A program made the translations under genes and the position numbers. Positions 21,649 to 32,262 of a stretch of 64,000 nt of DNA are shown one piece after another. Each line of letters starts with the position of its first letter. The first letter of the stretch is position 1. The notes under the pieces are model-generated. The model saw only the letters and a list, made by a program, of their open reading frames with translations. It did not search any database and had not been told where the DNA came from. The stretch is taken from the NCBI GenBank assembly GCA_905221605.1, contig CAJNDS010000339.1:37501-101500 (forward strand), in the 5' to 3' direction. This DNA comes from Symbiodinium natans (taxonomy: Eukaryota > Sar > Dinophyceae > Suessiales > Symbiodiniaceae).

Positions 21649-23109
21649 TCAGGATTGAGCATCCGGCTCCCAGTAGCGGTCGTCTGACTTGACGATGTCC
21701 GAATCCGCACCGAAACTGAATGAGACATTGAAGTGCGGATTGGCGGGGCCTGGAGCAGACTGAACCCTACACCCTAAACCCTAAACCCTACACCCTAAAC
21801 CCCTAAACCCTGAACCCTACACCCTGAAAGCTGAAACTCTTAACCCTAGCCCCCAAACCCTAAACCCTGCATCCAGCACACAGCGCTGCGCCCCAACAAG
21901 CTGAAGCCTTCAGAACTTCCAAGACTATGCCAACCTGATGCCTCAACATGAAGGGTGAGCCAGTGTCGGGGTTTAGGAGTTTAAGGTTTCAGGGGTTTAG
22001 GGGTTTAGGGGTTCAAGGGTGGGGGCTTAGGGGTTTAGGGGTTTGAGGGTTTAGGGGTTTAGGGTTTACGGGGCTAGGGATTTAGGGGGTTTGGGACGCC
22101 TTCAACATCTCGGTGGCATCTTCTTCAAACACCCCCCCCCCCTGTCCTTGTCCTTCCCAACAAGTCTCAACAAACTCTAAACGCCAAAAACCTTAAAACC
22201 CTAAAACCCTAAGACCCTAAAACCGTAAAACCCTAAAACCCTAAAACCTTAAAACCCAAAACGAAAAAAATGAAACCTTGAAACCCTGAACCGGGAGTGG
22301 CGCCCTCTCCCCAGTACTTGTCATCCGTGTGGAAGACATCAGACTTCACCTTTTCGGAATGTAGGGTTTAGGGTTTAGGGTTTAGGGTTTAGGGTTTAGG
22401 GTTTAGGGTTTAGGGCTTGGGGTTTGGGGTTTAGAGTTGAGGGTACGTAGGATAGGCCGGGGGCGCGAAGCTAAGGCTGGGGTAGCTTGGGTCTATAACC
22501 CTAAACCCTAAACCCTAAACCCTAAACCCTAAACCCTAAACCCTAAACCCTAAACCCTAAACCCTAAACCAAACCCTAAACCCTAAACCCTAAACCCTAA
22601 ACCCTAAACCCTAAACCCTAAACCCTAAACCCTAAACCCTAAAGAGCTTCTGCTATGGCCCTCTGGGCGGTTCAAGGTCGAACATTTGAGCTGAGGCGGA
22701 CCGCCCCGGCCAACAGCTCTTTAGGGTTTAGGGTTTAGGGTTTAGGGTTTAAGGTTTAAGGTGTAAGGTTTAAGGTTTAAGGTTTAAGGTTTAAGGTTTA
22801 GGGTTTAGGGTTTAGGGAATTCGAAGTCTAGATTCCAGAGGCTTCAAAGTATCACCCCAAACCCTGACCCCTCAATCGCGGCAGACCACCCCTGCGTGAA
22901 GCCGCACTTCAGACTTCGAGTTTCCAGCAGCCCCCCAAACCGTAAACCGTAAACCGTAAACCGTAAACCGTAAACCCTAAACCCTAAACCCTAAACCCTA
23001 AACCCTAAACCCTAAACCCTAAACCCTAAACCCTAAACCCTTCTCGCTGCAGCTCGGTTGCTGCTCCAGGCGGTGGGGCCTCATCAGAGTGGCCCACATC
23101 AGACTTGAC
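21649..23109 (-). CDS. Minus-strand gene with duplicated VKSD exons, unknown function
   Basis: Three segments support one gene. Exon 23039-23109 starts AG|GTCAAGTCTGATGT and reads VKSDVGHSDEAPPPGAAT. Exon 22292-22349 starts AG|GTGAAGTCTGATGT and reads VKSDVFHTDDKYWGEGATP. The terminal exon 21649-21749 reads PANPHFNVSFSFGADS then DIVKSDDRYWEPDAQS and a TGA stop. The motif VKSD(x)nDD(K/R)YW recurs, so the exons are diverged duplicates. Donors are GT within GTTTAGGG or GTTCAGGG. Other open segments between them (about 22095-22125 and 22650-22715) may be further exons. I do not recognise the family; the protein is acidic and probably flexible. Exact exon chaining is unproven. Confidence 0.5.
22498..22644. 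repeat. Long CCCTAAA tract
   Basis: About twenty near-perfect units with one partial unit (CCAAACCC) in the middle. With the TTTAGGG tract at 22722-22815 it brackets a 76-bp unique segment in the orientation of chromosome ends (C-rich left, G-rich right). Confidence 0.9.
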
Positions 23110-23418
23110 CTTGTCAGGCTTTGCCCTAAACCCTAAACCCTAAACCCTAAACCCTAAACCCTAAACCCTAAACCCTAAACCCTAAACCCTAAACCCTAAA
23201 CCCTAAACCCTAAACTCTACACCCTAAGCCCTATAAGGCCAGCTGAACCCTAACAAAAGGAGGAATCAAAACCTACTCTGGGTCCTCGTCGTGTGCGTCA
23301 TGGCGAGCTCACAGCTCCGATTCTTGCGGTCTTCGTGTGAGCAGGAGCCGAGCAACGGTTCTGCTTAGCCCAACTCGGACGAGCCCTAAACCCTAAACCC
23401 TAAACACTAAACCCTAAA

Positions 23419-23572
23419 CTCTTAGGGTAGTTACATGGTCCTTTAGTATGGGCCCTTAGAACGGGACCCGTTGTATATCCCTTGTATGCGGCAAGGGCCC
23501 CTACATCAGAACCCTTTAAGGGAGGTAAGGGATGCTAAGGGACCATGGAACTACCCTAAGAGTTTAGGGTTT
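23419..23572. mobile_element. 154-bp inverted-repeat element, family F6
   Basis: Left end CTCTTAGGGTAGTTACATGG (then TCC), right end GGACC then ATGGAACTACCCTAAGAG, an inverted match of about 23 bp. The termini themselves contain telomere-like TTAGGGT / ACCCTAA. It is bracketed by a CCCTAAA tract on the left and a TTTAGGG tract on the right. A related half-copy is at about 45733-45790. No ORF. Confidence 0.75.
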
Positions 23573-24149
23573 AGGGTTTAGGGTTTAGGGTTTGGGGTTT
23601 AGGGTTTAGGGTTTAGGGTAACCCCAACCCCTAGATGGTCCTAAGCCCTTCTTATTCCGCTTTATCTTTCAGGGCTGACTGCGCAAGGGCAGCTTGCAGA
23701 ACTTTAAGGTGAAGGCCGTGTCTGACTCAACTCTGATACTTCAGCACTAAATCTTCCGAACGTCCACACTCCCCTCCTGTCTAAGACCCTAAACCCCAAA
23801 CCCTAAACCCCAAACCCTCAACCCTAAACCCCAAACCCTAAACCCTAAACCCTGAACCCTAAACCCTAAACCTTAAACACACTGCCCTCCCGTTTGAAGA
23901 TCCTTTTTTTGCGCCCCCTTCTGGGCCCCAAAAGGACGGGGATGCCACGTTCCAGCCGTCCGCTTGGTGCACGATCTTTGGCCGCATGCAGTAGGCCTCC
24001 AAAAGGGCTACGAAAGCGCCATCGGTCTAGGGTTTAGGGTTTAGGGTTTAGGGTTTGGGGGTGTTTGCTTTTGCAACATCCCCCTACTAAGCCCAAACGC
24101 GACATCCTCAAGCTACCTAAGCTGTTAGGGCCCTAAGCCCCTGCAAGCC

Positions 24150-24315
24150 CATATGGGCATTTCCCAACAATAGGGGTTCCCCTCATATGCCCCCAAATGC
24201 AATAGTCTTTGTCTAGGACCACCCCCCCCCCTCCCCCCACCAAGAAAAACCCTAAACCCTAAACCCTAAACCCTAAACCCTAAACCCTAATTTCGGAAAC
24301 CCCCCCCCCATACGG
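24150..24315. mobile_element. Family F4 element interrupted by a CCCTAAA tract
   Basis: The left arm (GCATTTCCCAACAATAGGGG) and the right terminus (TTTCGGAAACCCCCCCCC) belong to F4. Between them lies a CCCTAAA tract (about 24246-24290). Read on the other strand, the repeat begins directly after CCGAAATTAGGG, the same site as in the interrupted copy at 51802-51972. Confidence 0.6.
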
Positions 24316-24434
24316 GCCTTGATATCTCCATCCGCACAGAGTGTTGCCATGAAATTGTCCACAGGCTGGTTGACCGGGAGCCTGTCACACAGAGGGAAAT
24401 AGCAAGAGACCCTACACCCTAAACCCTAAACCCT

Positions 24435-24560
24435 GAACCCGAAGCCCTAAGCCCTAAGCCCTAAGCCCTAAGCCCTAAGCCCTAAGCCCTAAGCCCTAAG
24501 CCCTAAGCCCTAAGCCCTAAGCCCTAAGCCCTAAGCCCTAAGCCCTAAGCCCTAAACTCT
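24435..24560. repeat. Homogenised variant tract (CCCTAAG)n
   Basis: About seventeen consecutive CCCTAAG units, flanked by a few CCCTAAA units on each side. This is another example of a point variant spread through a whole tract. Confidence 0.9.
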
Positions 24561-24564
24561 AACT

Positions 24565-24670
24565 GACTGGTCAGCGATGCGTTCTGATGCGAAGCCCCAG
24601 CAGACAAAACTATGGCACCTTCCTTCTGAAGGCAGTGCAGGGCCAGGCTTTGGGGGCTTTGAGAGTTGGT
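24565..24670 (+). CDS. Candidate plus-strand exon, unknown
   Basis: Open in one plus frame reading LTGQRCVLMRSPSRQNYG then TFLLKAVQGQALGALRV between two telomere-like tracts. No family or clear splice site, so it is only a candidate. Confidence 0.2.
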
Positions 24671-24869
24671 TTGTTCAGGGTGTAGGTTTCAGGTTTCAGG
24701 GTTTAGGTTTAGGGTTTAGGGTTTAGGGTTTAGGGTTTAGGGTTTAGGGTTTGGGGTTTAGGGTTTAGGGTTTAGGGCTTCAGGGTTTAGTGTTTTGGGG
24801 GTGTCAGGGCGGGGGGGGGGGGGCTGCGTTCCAGGGATGCCCGAGGGGCGATCATGTTCCTGCACTTGG

Positions 24870-24990
24870 CTAGGGTTTAGGGTTTAGGGTTTAGGGTTTA
24901 GGGTTTAGGGTTTAGGGTTTAGGGTTTAGGGTTTAGGGTTTAGGGTTTAGGGTTTAGGGTTTAGGGTTTAGGATTTAGGGTTTAGGGTTT
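24870..24990. repeat. TTTAGGG tract
   Basis: About sixteen units, nearly perfect, following a C-rich unique segment. Confidence 0.9.
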
Positions 24991-25059
24991 AGGAGGTTCA
25001 TGGGTACAGTTGTGCCCTGAGGGTTCAGGGTTGGGGCTTAGGATTTAGGGTTGGGTTTT

Positions 25060-25143
25060 GGGTTATCAGCAGGGTAACTATGGTTACAACCTGATTTAGG
25101 GTACGACAGAAACCTACTTCTAAGTACCCGTGAACATTCAAGA
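25060..25143. mobile_element. Inverted-repeat element, family F3 (left end truncated)
   Basis: Carries the F3 core CAGGGTAACTATGGTTACAACC and the right terminus TAAGTACCCGTGAACATTCAAG. The left arm runs into decayed TTTAGGG sequence. Confidence 0.55.
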
Positions 25144-25782
25144 ATGGAAAGGAGGCTTCCAGGGCTTTTCGGGTATTGGGGTATTATGGTTTTAGGGCCC
25201 TTGGGTTTACGTCTTGCGGAGGCTACCCAGCTTCTACACTCCACGGAAAATAACCCCGACGCTCGGGTTTAGCGTTGTCGGGTGTTAGAGTCTTAGGGTT
25301 TAGGGTCAGAGGTTTAGGGTTTAGGGTTTAGGGTTTAGGGTTTAGGGTTTAGGGTTTAGGGTTTAAGGTTTAGGGTTTAGGGGTACAAGTCTCCAACAGA
25401 ACTGCACAGTTGAGCGGCTTGTCCAGCAGCTTGCGAGCTCCTTCGGGCCAAACCATGTACCTGCCACGAGTTCACTGAGGACTAACCCGAAACCCTAAAC
25501 CCTAAACCGCTAAACCCTCAACCCTAAACCCTAAACCCCTAAACCCTAAACCCTAGTATGACCCTGGTCCGGATTCGCTCGAGTCTTGCTCCTCAGGGCA
25601 CATCTCTGATCTCTGGTTCGCACCAACAAAGGGTGCAGTTGCATCCTGCCCTCAAAACTGCCCGCTACCTTTGCAAGGCCTCCAAATTTATTTCTCACTC
25701 CCTCTGTCCCTGTTGCACGCAGCCATGATCAAACGACGACATGTCACAACTGTTGCAGGCAGGGCTTACGACTTACGGTTGC

Positions 25783-25985
25783 AGGGCCTGATTCCAAAAG
25801 ACCAACCTCCGAAAAAGAAGTGACTCAACTTGTCCGCATGACCCGCACCGTCGCTGAAGAAAGCGATTTCGGCTACTACGCAAGCATGATCCGACCTGAA
25901 ACCCAGGTCTTTCTGGCAGGCGCACGCAACAGTGGTCCAAACATACTCCGCCTGCAGCAGAGGAATTCAGTTCTGCATTTCTCTA
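25783..25985 (+). CDS. Candidate plus-strand exon, unknown protein
   Basis: After ACGGTTGCAG|G the plus frame reads PDSKRPTSEKEVTQLVR, MTRTVAEESDFGYYASM, IRPETQVFLAGARNSGPN and ILRLQQR. Composition and length look coding and the acceptor is followed by G. No domain recognised. Every better-supported exon in the window is on the minus strand, so this would be an exception or a separate gene. Confidence 0.4.
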
Positions 25986-26124
25986 ACCCTAGACCTGCAA
26001 ACCTCCGAACTTCCAGAATCTGTAGTTCCCGTGTATCATGGGACTGTACCTTGGACCCCGAAGGTTGTATCCTTGGGCTTGGGGACCCTTCTTAAAGGTC
26101 CTCTAAGAGAACACAAGGGCCACT

Positions 26125-26217
26125 ATGTAGCCCAGTAACCAGATTCCCTTTTTTGGGGTGCTTACGTATAAGGGAACCTTAAACCATAAAGGGAAAAGGG
26201 TATCACCGGGCTACCAA
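26125..26217. mobile_element. Inverted-repeat element, family F1, intact copy
   Basis: Starts GTAGCCCAGTAACC and ends CACCGGGCTACCAAG, with the core TTTTGGGGTGCTTACGTATAAGGGAACC... AAAGGGAAAAGGGTA. It has no telomere-like insert. Confidence 0.65.
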
Positions 26218-26744
26218 GGCCATATATGAGGAGCATATGAAGGGAGCCTCTGGGGGCGTGCAAGGTTTTGGGGGCCTCCTGCACGGTGCTTGGGGTTGGC
26301 CTCTAAGTGTGACCACCTTGTCCCAGGGGCAGAGGGTTTAGGGTCTAGGGCTTAGGGTTTGGGGGTTAGGGCCTAGGGTTTAGGGTCTGGGGTTTCGAAG
26401 TCGCAACCAAACTTCCCCTGAAAAAATGCCCCCGAACCTTCGCCAGCTTGTTCTTATTGCTTAAGTTAGTTCCCCACCCCACCCTCCCCCACCCCTCCCA
26501 CCTCCGGCCCAAAGGCAGAACGCCTAACTCAAAACCCTAAACCCAAAGTAAAACCCCAGACCCTGAGCCCTGAAACCCTAAACCCTAAGCCCTGAAACCC
26601 TCGGCCCTATAAGGCCCAAAACCCAAAACCCTAAACCCTGAGCCCTGAAACCCCTTAACCCAAAAACCCTAAACCCTAACCCTAAACCCTAAACCCTAAA
26701 CCCTAAACCCTAAACCCTAAACCCTGAAACCCCTAAGGTCGCTA

Positions 26745-26800
26745 GGGTTCCAGAAGGCCTCCACAAGCTCGGCGGAGACGTTCCGCCGCCACTCGGCTGC
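26745..26800 (-). CDS. Candidate exon, unknown protein
   Basis: On the minus strand a pyrimidine-rich acceptor TTGTGCTTTTGGCCAG|G is followed by the open frame AAEWRRNVSAELVEAFWNP. The segment is bounded by telomere-like tracts on both sides. The amphipathic, GC3-rich sequence looks genuine. No family assigned. Confidence 0.4.
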
Positions 26801-26969
26801 CTGGCCAAAAGCACAAGGTTTAGGGTTTAGGGTTTAGGGTTTAGGGTTTAGGGTTTACGGTTTAGGGTTTAGGGTAGCCAAAAACAGAAAAGCAACCCAA
26901 GACCCGACCATTCAACCTAACAAGCCCTACGCAGTAGGCATTTTTTGTCGCTAGTGTCCCGGAAGACAC

Positions 26970-26973
26970 CCTA

Positions 26974-27064
<91 letters not shown>

Positions 27065-27120
27065 TATATATATATATTATATCTCTATATACATATATAT
27101 ATGTACCTTGTACATATATG
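26970..27120. repeat. (ATACAT)n and (TA)n microsatellite
   Basis: About sixteen copies of the 6-mer CATATA followed by TA dinucleotides. Confidence 0.9.
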
Positions 27121-27329
27121 CTTTCGTGTACTTTTCACATTTCATATTCACTCCGGCCTCAGCCCGACAGGAACGAACCCTAAGTCCCAGTACCTCAAGA
27201 CCGCGGGTTTACGCGGTTCCAGGACCGGTGCTGCTCTGGCTTAGGGTTTAGGGTTTAGGGTTTACTAATAACGGTTTCGGGTTTAGGGTTTAGGGTGTAG
27301 GGTTTAGGGTTTAGGGTTCTTTGCCTACC

Positions 27330-27446
27330 ATCTGCTGGATGAAGCTTGGAAATAGAATCGTTTAGAGACAAGAGTTCGATGAAAACCTGCCAGGAGCACA
27401 GCTTCTTCACAGTAGCATGCAAGCTGAAGTCGCAAAGTTTCAAAGA
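27330..27446 (-). CDS. Candidate exon following the 27.6-kb exon
   Basis: After GGGAG|G the minus frame reads SLKLCDFSLHATVKK, LCSWQVFIELLSLN, DSISKLHPAD and then a GT donor (GATG|GTAGGC). The phase fits the exon at 27608-27692 (two bases left over there, one base first here). No motif recognised, so the junction is an inference from phase alone. Confidence 0.3.
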
Positions 27447-27489
27447 CCTCCCAAAGCCCTAAACCCGCAACCCTCAACCCTAAAAACCT

Positions 27490-27600
27490 AAACCATATAT
27501 ATATATATATATATAATGTAATATATAGTATATGATATATATAATATTATATAAATAAATAAATAAATATATATATATATATATATATAGATACATAAAC
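27490..27600. repeat. (TA)n-rich microsatellite
   Basis: TA dinucleotide runs with AAATAAATAAAT in the middle, lying between two candidate exons and so probably intronic. Confidence 0.8.
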
Positions 27601-27607
27601 CCTAAAC

Positions 27608-27692
27608 CCTGCCTGCGAGTAGCCCAGGTAGAGCACATCTGCATCGCGTGGCAGGGAGACAAGGGCTCGCGACAGGACCTCCCCATGTCGGA
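27608..27692 (-). CDS. Possible glycosyltransferase family 25-like exon
   Basis: Minus-strand exon of 85 bp between acceptor GCTCGCAG and donor GG|GTTTAGGG. It reads RHGEVLSRALVSLP then RDADVLYLGYSQAG. The pattern (L)xxxLPxDxDxLYLGY resembles the segment after the acidic motif of LPS-biosynthesis/collagen-type GT25 glycosyltransferases. Only one short motif is visible, so this is a hint. The donor is supplied by the first base pair of a telomere-type repeat. Confidence 0.35.
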
Positions 27693-27887
27693 CTGCGAGC
27701 ACTGTTCTCCAGTCTTTGGGGCTTAGGGTTTAGGGATCTTAACGTACTAAGTACCGGCAACCTGTAGGGAACTTCGGAGTTCGGTGCCCAATGACAACCC
27801 CTTAAAAAGGGTTAAGAAGGGGACGCGCATTCTAACGCACCGTGCAACGCACGTGAGTCCCGAGAAGATCACTTCGAGGTTCGCTAG

Positions 27888-27999
27888 GGTACTTATACGT
27901 AGCTTATACGTAGGGTCAGAAGTACTATAGGGTAGCCATGGTCATCACCTTCTTCAGGGCACTTAGAACCCTACTTAAAAAGTACCCATGAACCTTCAA
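27888..27999. mobile_element. Inverted-repeat element, family F3
   Basis: GGGTACTTATACGTAG at the left and AAGTACCCATGAACCTTCAA at the right pair imperfectly. The core includes GGGTAGCCATGGTCATCACC. Confidence 0.6.
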
Positions 28000-28158
28000 G
28001 TATGCCTGCTGGGGCTTGCTGGGAGGCGTGCAATACTAGGCGGGCGCCTTGTTTGAAAACCGGGCAGCTACAACGGGTTTAGGGTTTAGGGTTTAGGGTT
28101 TAGGGTTTAGGGATTAGGGTTTAGGGTTTAGGGTTTAGGGATTAGGGTTTCAGCCCTC

Positions 28159-28218
28159 ACTCAAAGAACCGCACCTCTGTGAATTCCTTGGTAGGAACTG
28201 CATCATCTTCGAAGACCT
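28159..28218 (-). CDS. Candidate terminal exon, unknown protein
   Basis: On the minus strand GTGCACCAG|G is followed by VFEDDAVPTKEFTEVRFFE and a TGA stop. The segment sits between two TTTAGGG tracts. An alternative reading uses GT in GAG|GTGCGG as a donor. Confidence 0.35.
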
Positions 28219-28259
28219 GGTGCACGCAGACGTTGAGGGGTTTAGGGTTTAGGGTTTAG

Positions 28260-29880
28260 GGTTTAGGGTTTAGGGTTTAGGGTTTAGGCTTCCAGCTGGA
28301 GGGTGGAGGGTCACTTGAGGTGTTGATGATGGGGGGCCTCCTTGGCGAGAAGCGTTGAGTATCCCTCTATCACTCAGAACGCCGAGGACTGCGATAGGAG
28401 AAGCTCAGATCGGGTGCTGTAGGCGTGTGTACATGCTTGTGTATATGTACGTACTCTCATGTAACCCTTGATGCAGGTATCATACAGCATGAGATCGTAT
28501 GACAGTATATATACAAAAAACACATACTTATATATGATGTAGCACAGTATGCAGGAAACAAGTATATGACACGTATATATATATATATATGTTGTGTCCA
28601 CAGGCACACACGCACAGAAAGAACTACCCGCTTTTTTGCTAAGTCCGAGGAGGCGATCCTGACCTTGACACAAGCACAGTACATACAACATCTGATTAGG
28701 GTTCAGGGCTAAGGGGTTTGGGGCTTAGGGTTGAGGGATTGATGAGCTTGAGGTTTTGGGGTTTCAGCTCCCCTGGGGGTTCCTATTGGGTATCATCATG
28801 TGGAGCGCCATACTTGGCGAAGCCCAAGCCGGACCGTGACCTATTCGGGATTCGGGAACGGGCCGCACTCCTCTGTACACAAGGACGCCGACAACAATAG
28901 TTAAGATCCAACTGCTTGGCCAGGCTGATGTATCATGGAAGTAGGGCATCGCAGTATGCGCATAACTGTAAACCCTAAACCCTCAACCCTCAACCCTAAA
29001 CCCTAAACCATCAGATGCGCAAGCCGAGCTCCCGACCATCAGTGGCTCGGAAGGACCTCAGCGACATGTTGCTTTGCCACAGGGGTGCGGTGAGTGTTCT
29101 TGGGGTTTACGAGGGGTGAGGCTGAAAGGGGGTTCTCGAGGCCAGAAATACGCCAAACCGACCCCCCAGCCCACCCTGCAAGGGTTTAGCTAGCTCGTGC
29201 AACAGGAGTAACAAGAGTGCCTAAGCCCTCAGCCCGACTACTACCAGCCTCTTGTGTCGAGTGCTGGGCCTGTTGAAGGTGACTGGGAAACTGTTTGCAT
29301 AGTTTATCCAACTCTTATACAGGGATTCTACTCGGGAAAGTTTCTCCTAGCTTATATAGGGATGATAGGGGCCATGTTCTATCTCCTGTAGTATCACTTT
29401 CCAGCTACTGGGACTCTCTCGCAGTGAGATAGGCAGCTCTCAATTTCCCGATTAATGTGTGGGCCCCAACATAACCCAAATAGATAGCTCCGATTCATAC
29501 TGGGAATCCCCACAAGATGATCATAAACCCTAAACCCTAAACCCTAAACCCGAAACCCTAAACCCTAAACCCTAAACCCTAAAGAGGATCATAAGCCAGG
29601 GCTGAGGGTTTCGAGACCTTATAGGGCTCTACACCGGGCTTTATAGCGCTTCTAGGGCTTTACAAAAGGGTTTCTAGAATTTCTATAGAGTTTTTGTGAG
29701 TTTTTAAAATGGGTTTTGTGGCTTTCTACAGGGTTTAGGGTCTTATAGAAGGATAGAACCCCTCCGATATGGCACCCTCTGAGCCACTGCTGAGTCGGCG
29801 GCCGCACACGTCGAGGCAGTGTCGCCAGGCGCGAATGTGCGAGGAGGCCTAAGTGGAATACCGCCCCCCTCGGGGCAAGC
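28260..29880. other. Unassigned sequence with scattered telomere-like units
   Basis: Short telomere-like tracts at 28235-28290, 28965-29010 and 29523-29585. A TA microsatellite lies at 28570-28590. Open frames at 28374-28949 carry no recognisable domain, and 29290-29500 shows weak inverted repeats only. Confidence 0.35.
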
Positions 29881-29892
29881 CGGGGGCTTCGT

Positions 29893-30020
29893 TAGGGTTT
29901 AGGGTTTAGGGTTTAGGGTTTAGGGTTTAGGGTTTAGGGTTTAGGGTTTAGGGTTTAGGGTTTAGGGTTTAGGGTTTAGTGTTTAGGGTTTAGGCTTTAG
30001 GGTGTAGGGTTTAGGGAGCT
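29893..30020. repeat. TTTAGGG tract
   Basis: About eighteen units, nearly perfect, with three variant units at the right end. Confidence 0.9.
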
Positions 30021-30524
30021 TAGGGAGCTTACGGTTTAGGGATTTTTGGAGTTTCGGGAGCTTAGGGTTTCGACCCAGCACACTCTCCGTCTCTCTCGCT
30101 CTCTCTCTCTCGCTCTCTCTCCCTCTCTCTCCCTCTCTCGCCCGGTTCAGGCTGTAAAGATTTCTGGCGCCGGCCGGCTTGGTAAAAACAAAGCAGAGTC
30201 AGTTTTTCCTCAGGCAGGTAGTCATCACCCCTGGGAAGAACATGTCAGTATCTGAAGATCCCTACCATGGCTAGCAGACGAATTTCTACTCATTGCTTAC
30301 AAGAACCCCCCCCCCCCCAACAACAAAAAAAAAGAAACAATGTTCTTCCTTATTGAGGGAAATATAGGTACTATTATTTTTTCATTTACTACTTTTTTTT
30401 TGGGGGGGGGGGGGGTTCTTAAGCAAGTAGTCGATTGTTGTTGTTCATCAACTTTGGGCTGATGGACATCCTGATGGCTTTCGGGCACTTGAGGCGTCGT
30501 AGCCTTCAGGGATTCGGAGTCGTA

Positions 30525-30637
30525 GACTGGGTAGCCAACCATCTTATGAGGAGACCCTTCCTGGGTTGGTTGCGTTATAAATGGAAACCAGAACAACAAA
30601 AAAGAGTACAGAAAGGGTGCCGCTGGGCTACCAAGTA
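30525..30637. mobile_element. Inverted-repeat element, family F1
   Basis: Starts GGGTAGCCAACC and ends GCCGCTGGGCTACCAAG, with the core TGGGTTGGTTGCGTTATAAATGGAAACC. The left arm has diverged. Confidence 0.55.
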
Positions 30638-30884
30638 GTCTGAGGGCTCAGGGATGTTCCGGGGGTCATGGTTGCAGGATTCATGGTGCGGCTGCAGCTG
30701 CTTCAGAAAACTCCGAAATCAGGGAGAACTCTCACCAAGATGCCCACTTCCTGTAGATATACAGCCGCTGAAGCCTAAACCCTAAACCCTAAACCCTAAA
30801 CCCTGTGGTATGTTGTCGTGTGGCTGCAGCTCCTGGCAAGCTGAGGGGCAGCTGAACCCTAAGGCCGTTGCGCATCCTCTCTCG

Positions 30885-30943
30885 CCGGCACTCATGGGCA
30901 GCTCCCGAACCACGTACGTGTGCAGATCATCCCAACCTGCACT
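30885..30943 (-). CDS. Candidate exon downstream of the 31.3-kb exon
   Basis: The minus frame reads WDDLHTYVVRELPMSAGER after an AAGTGCAG|G acceptor. It lies on the same strand and about 330 bp downstream of the exon at 31276-31408, but the phases of the two do not join directly, so a further exon or different boundaries would be needed. Confidence 0.35.
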
Positions 30944-31275
30944 TCGGGTTTAGGGTTTAGGGTTTAGGGTTTAGGGTTCAGGGTTTAGGTACTGATCAAG
31001 TGGGTTTAGGTCTACAAGTTCGGGTACCCTTTGAATGCGGGGGTTTCCTACTGTAATGTGTTCGGAGCCTTACATCTTCGGGGCACTCAGAAAGGGCCCA
31101 GTACAGAAAAACAAACCACTGCTCCAACCGTCCAACCCAGTCCCGCCCAGAACCCCTCAACGTCACTACGGGGTCAAGATGTGAAAGGGGGCCAAGCATA
31201 GCGTCGGAGCGCCAAATCGGGTTGGTTGAGGGTTTAGGGTTTAGGCACCTGTTCTATCTCTACTTAGAGATTCAC

Positions 31276-31408
31276 ATGCCAGTCCCAGCCTTTTCTTCGC
31301 GAACGGATCTTCTGGTAGACGACATTGCGGCCGGTGTGCCAGGAGTGTGAGACTTCCTCCGAGGTAATCGTGTCGATCTTGCCGTCGCTGGCCCGCATGC
31401 GTTCGTAC
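31276..31408 (-). CDS. Well-formed exon of an unrecognised protein
   Basis: A 133-bp minus-strand exon between acceptor CAGCAG|G and donor CAT|GTGAAT. It reads YERMRASDGKIDTITS, EEVSHSWHTGRNVVYQ and KIRSRRKGWDWH. The frame has no stop and the acceptor obeys the AG|G rule. No family recognised; the mixed charged/aromatic composition suggests a globular domain. A possible upstream exon is the minus-strand open segment at about 31490-31700. Confidence 0.5.
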
Positions 31409-31887
31409 CTGCTGCTGTTGGGTTGGTTTCGTCGGGATGCTACTTAGATGGAGCCTGGGGGTACTCAGGGAGTCGGGGAACCCACTTAAACATAGCGGGC
31501 TGCGGGCTTGGGGTCATGGGAGCTCTCTTGTCTGGGCCCCAAGCACCCGGAAGCAGATGCATGTTCACCCTGAAAACAAATCCACGCACCAGACTTGCAG
31601 GCTCCCAGCCATGTGGAAGACTCAGAGCTTACGTAGTTCTGCTTCGGCCCCTTAAAACTCTTCCAAAGCTCGAAATCACCAATTTCTCTCAAGCCCAAGC
31701 CCTTCAACCCCGAACCCCTTCAACCCTAAACCCCCTAGACCCGAAACCCTAAGAACCCTAAGCCTACAACCCCAAACCCTAGAGAGGCCCAGGTTGGACC
31801 TGTTTTAGAAACCTCTATGAAAGTACGTCTCCTCCTCACAGGAGGGAGCATGACTCATATCCCAAGGGCATAAGCCCCAGGACCCTG

Positions 31888-31993
31888 CTTGCAGGTTCAT
31901 AGGCACTTACAAGTAGGTATATAAGTTAGAGTAACTATGGTTAACAACCATATGAAGGGTACTTACAACACTACAAGCACCCTCGAACCTAGT
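31888..31993. mobile_element. Inverted-repeat element, family F3
   Basis: CTTGCAGGTTCATAGGCACTTA at left, shortened right arm ACAAGCACCCTCGAACC, and core GTAACTATGGTTAACAACC. Confidence 0.55.
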
Positions 31994-32262
31994 TCTTGCC
32001 AGCCCTCCATATGACCCCTGCCGTTTCTTCAAGGCATGGGCGGGGCGGGGGTGTTCTGAATTGAGGCGCTTTCCTTCGGGGGACTGGGCGGGGTCCCTGA
32101 GTCCATATGCCCCCCAAAAAAGTGTACACCTGCATGTCTATAGGGGATTATAGTATCCCAAAAGTGTAAAGTGTGCTCACTCAGCTACTAAGATAGTAGT
32201 GTAGGGTACTATTTTGGGTGTTCTACCTTGTTTGGATCGCAGAGGTCTGGGAGCCGGCATCT

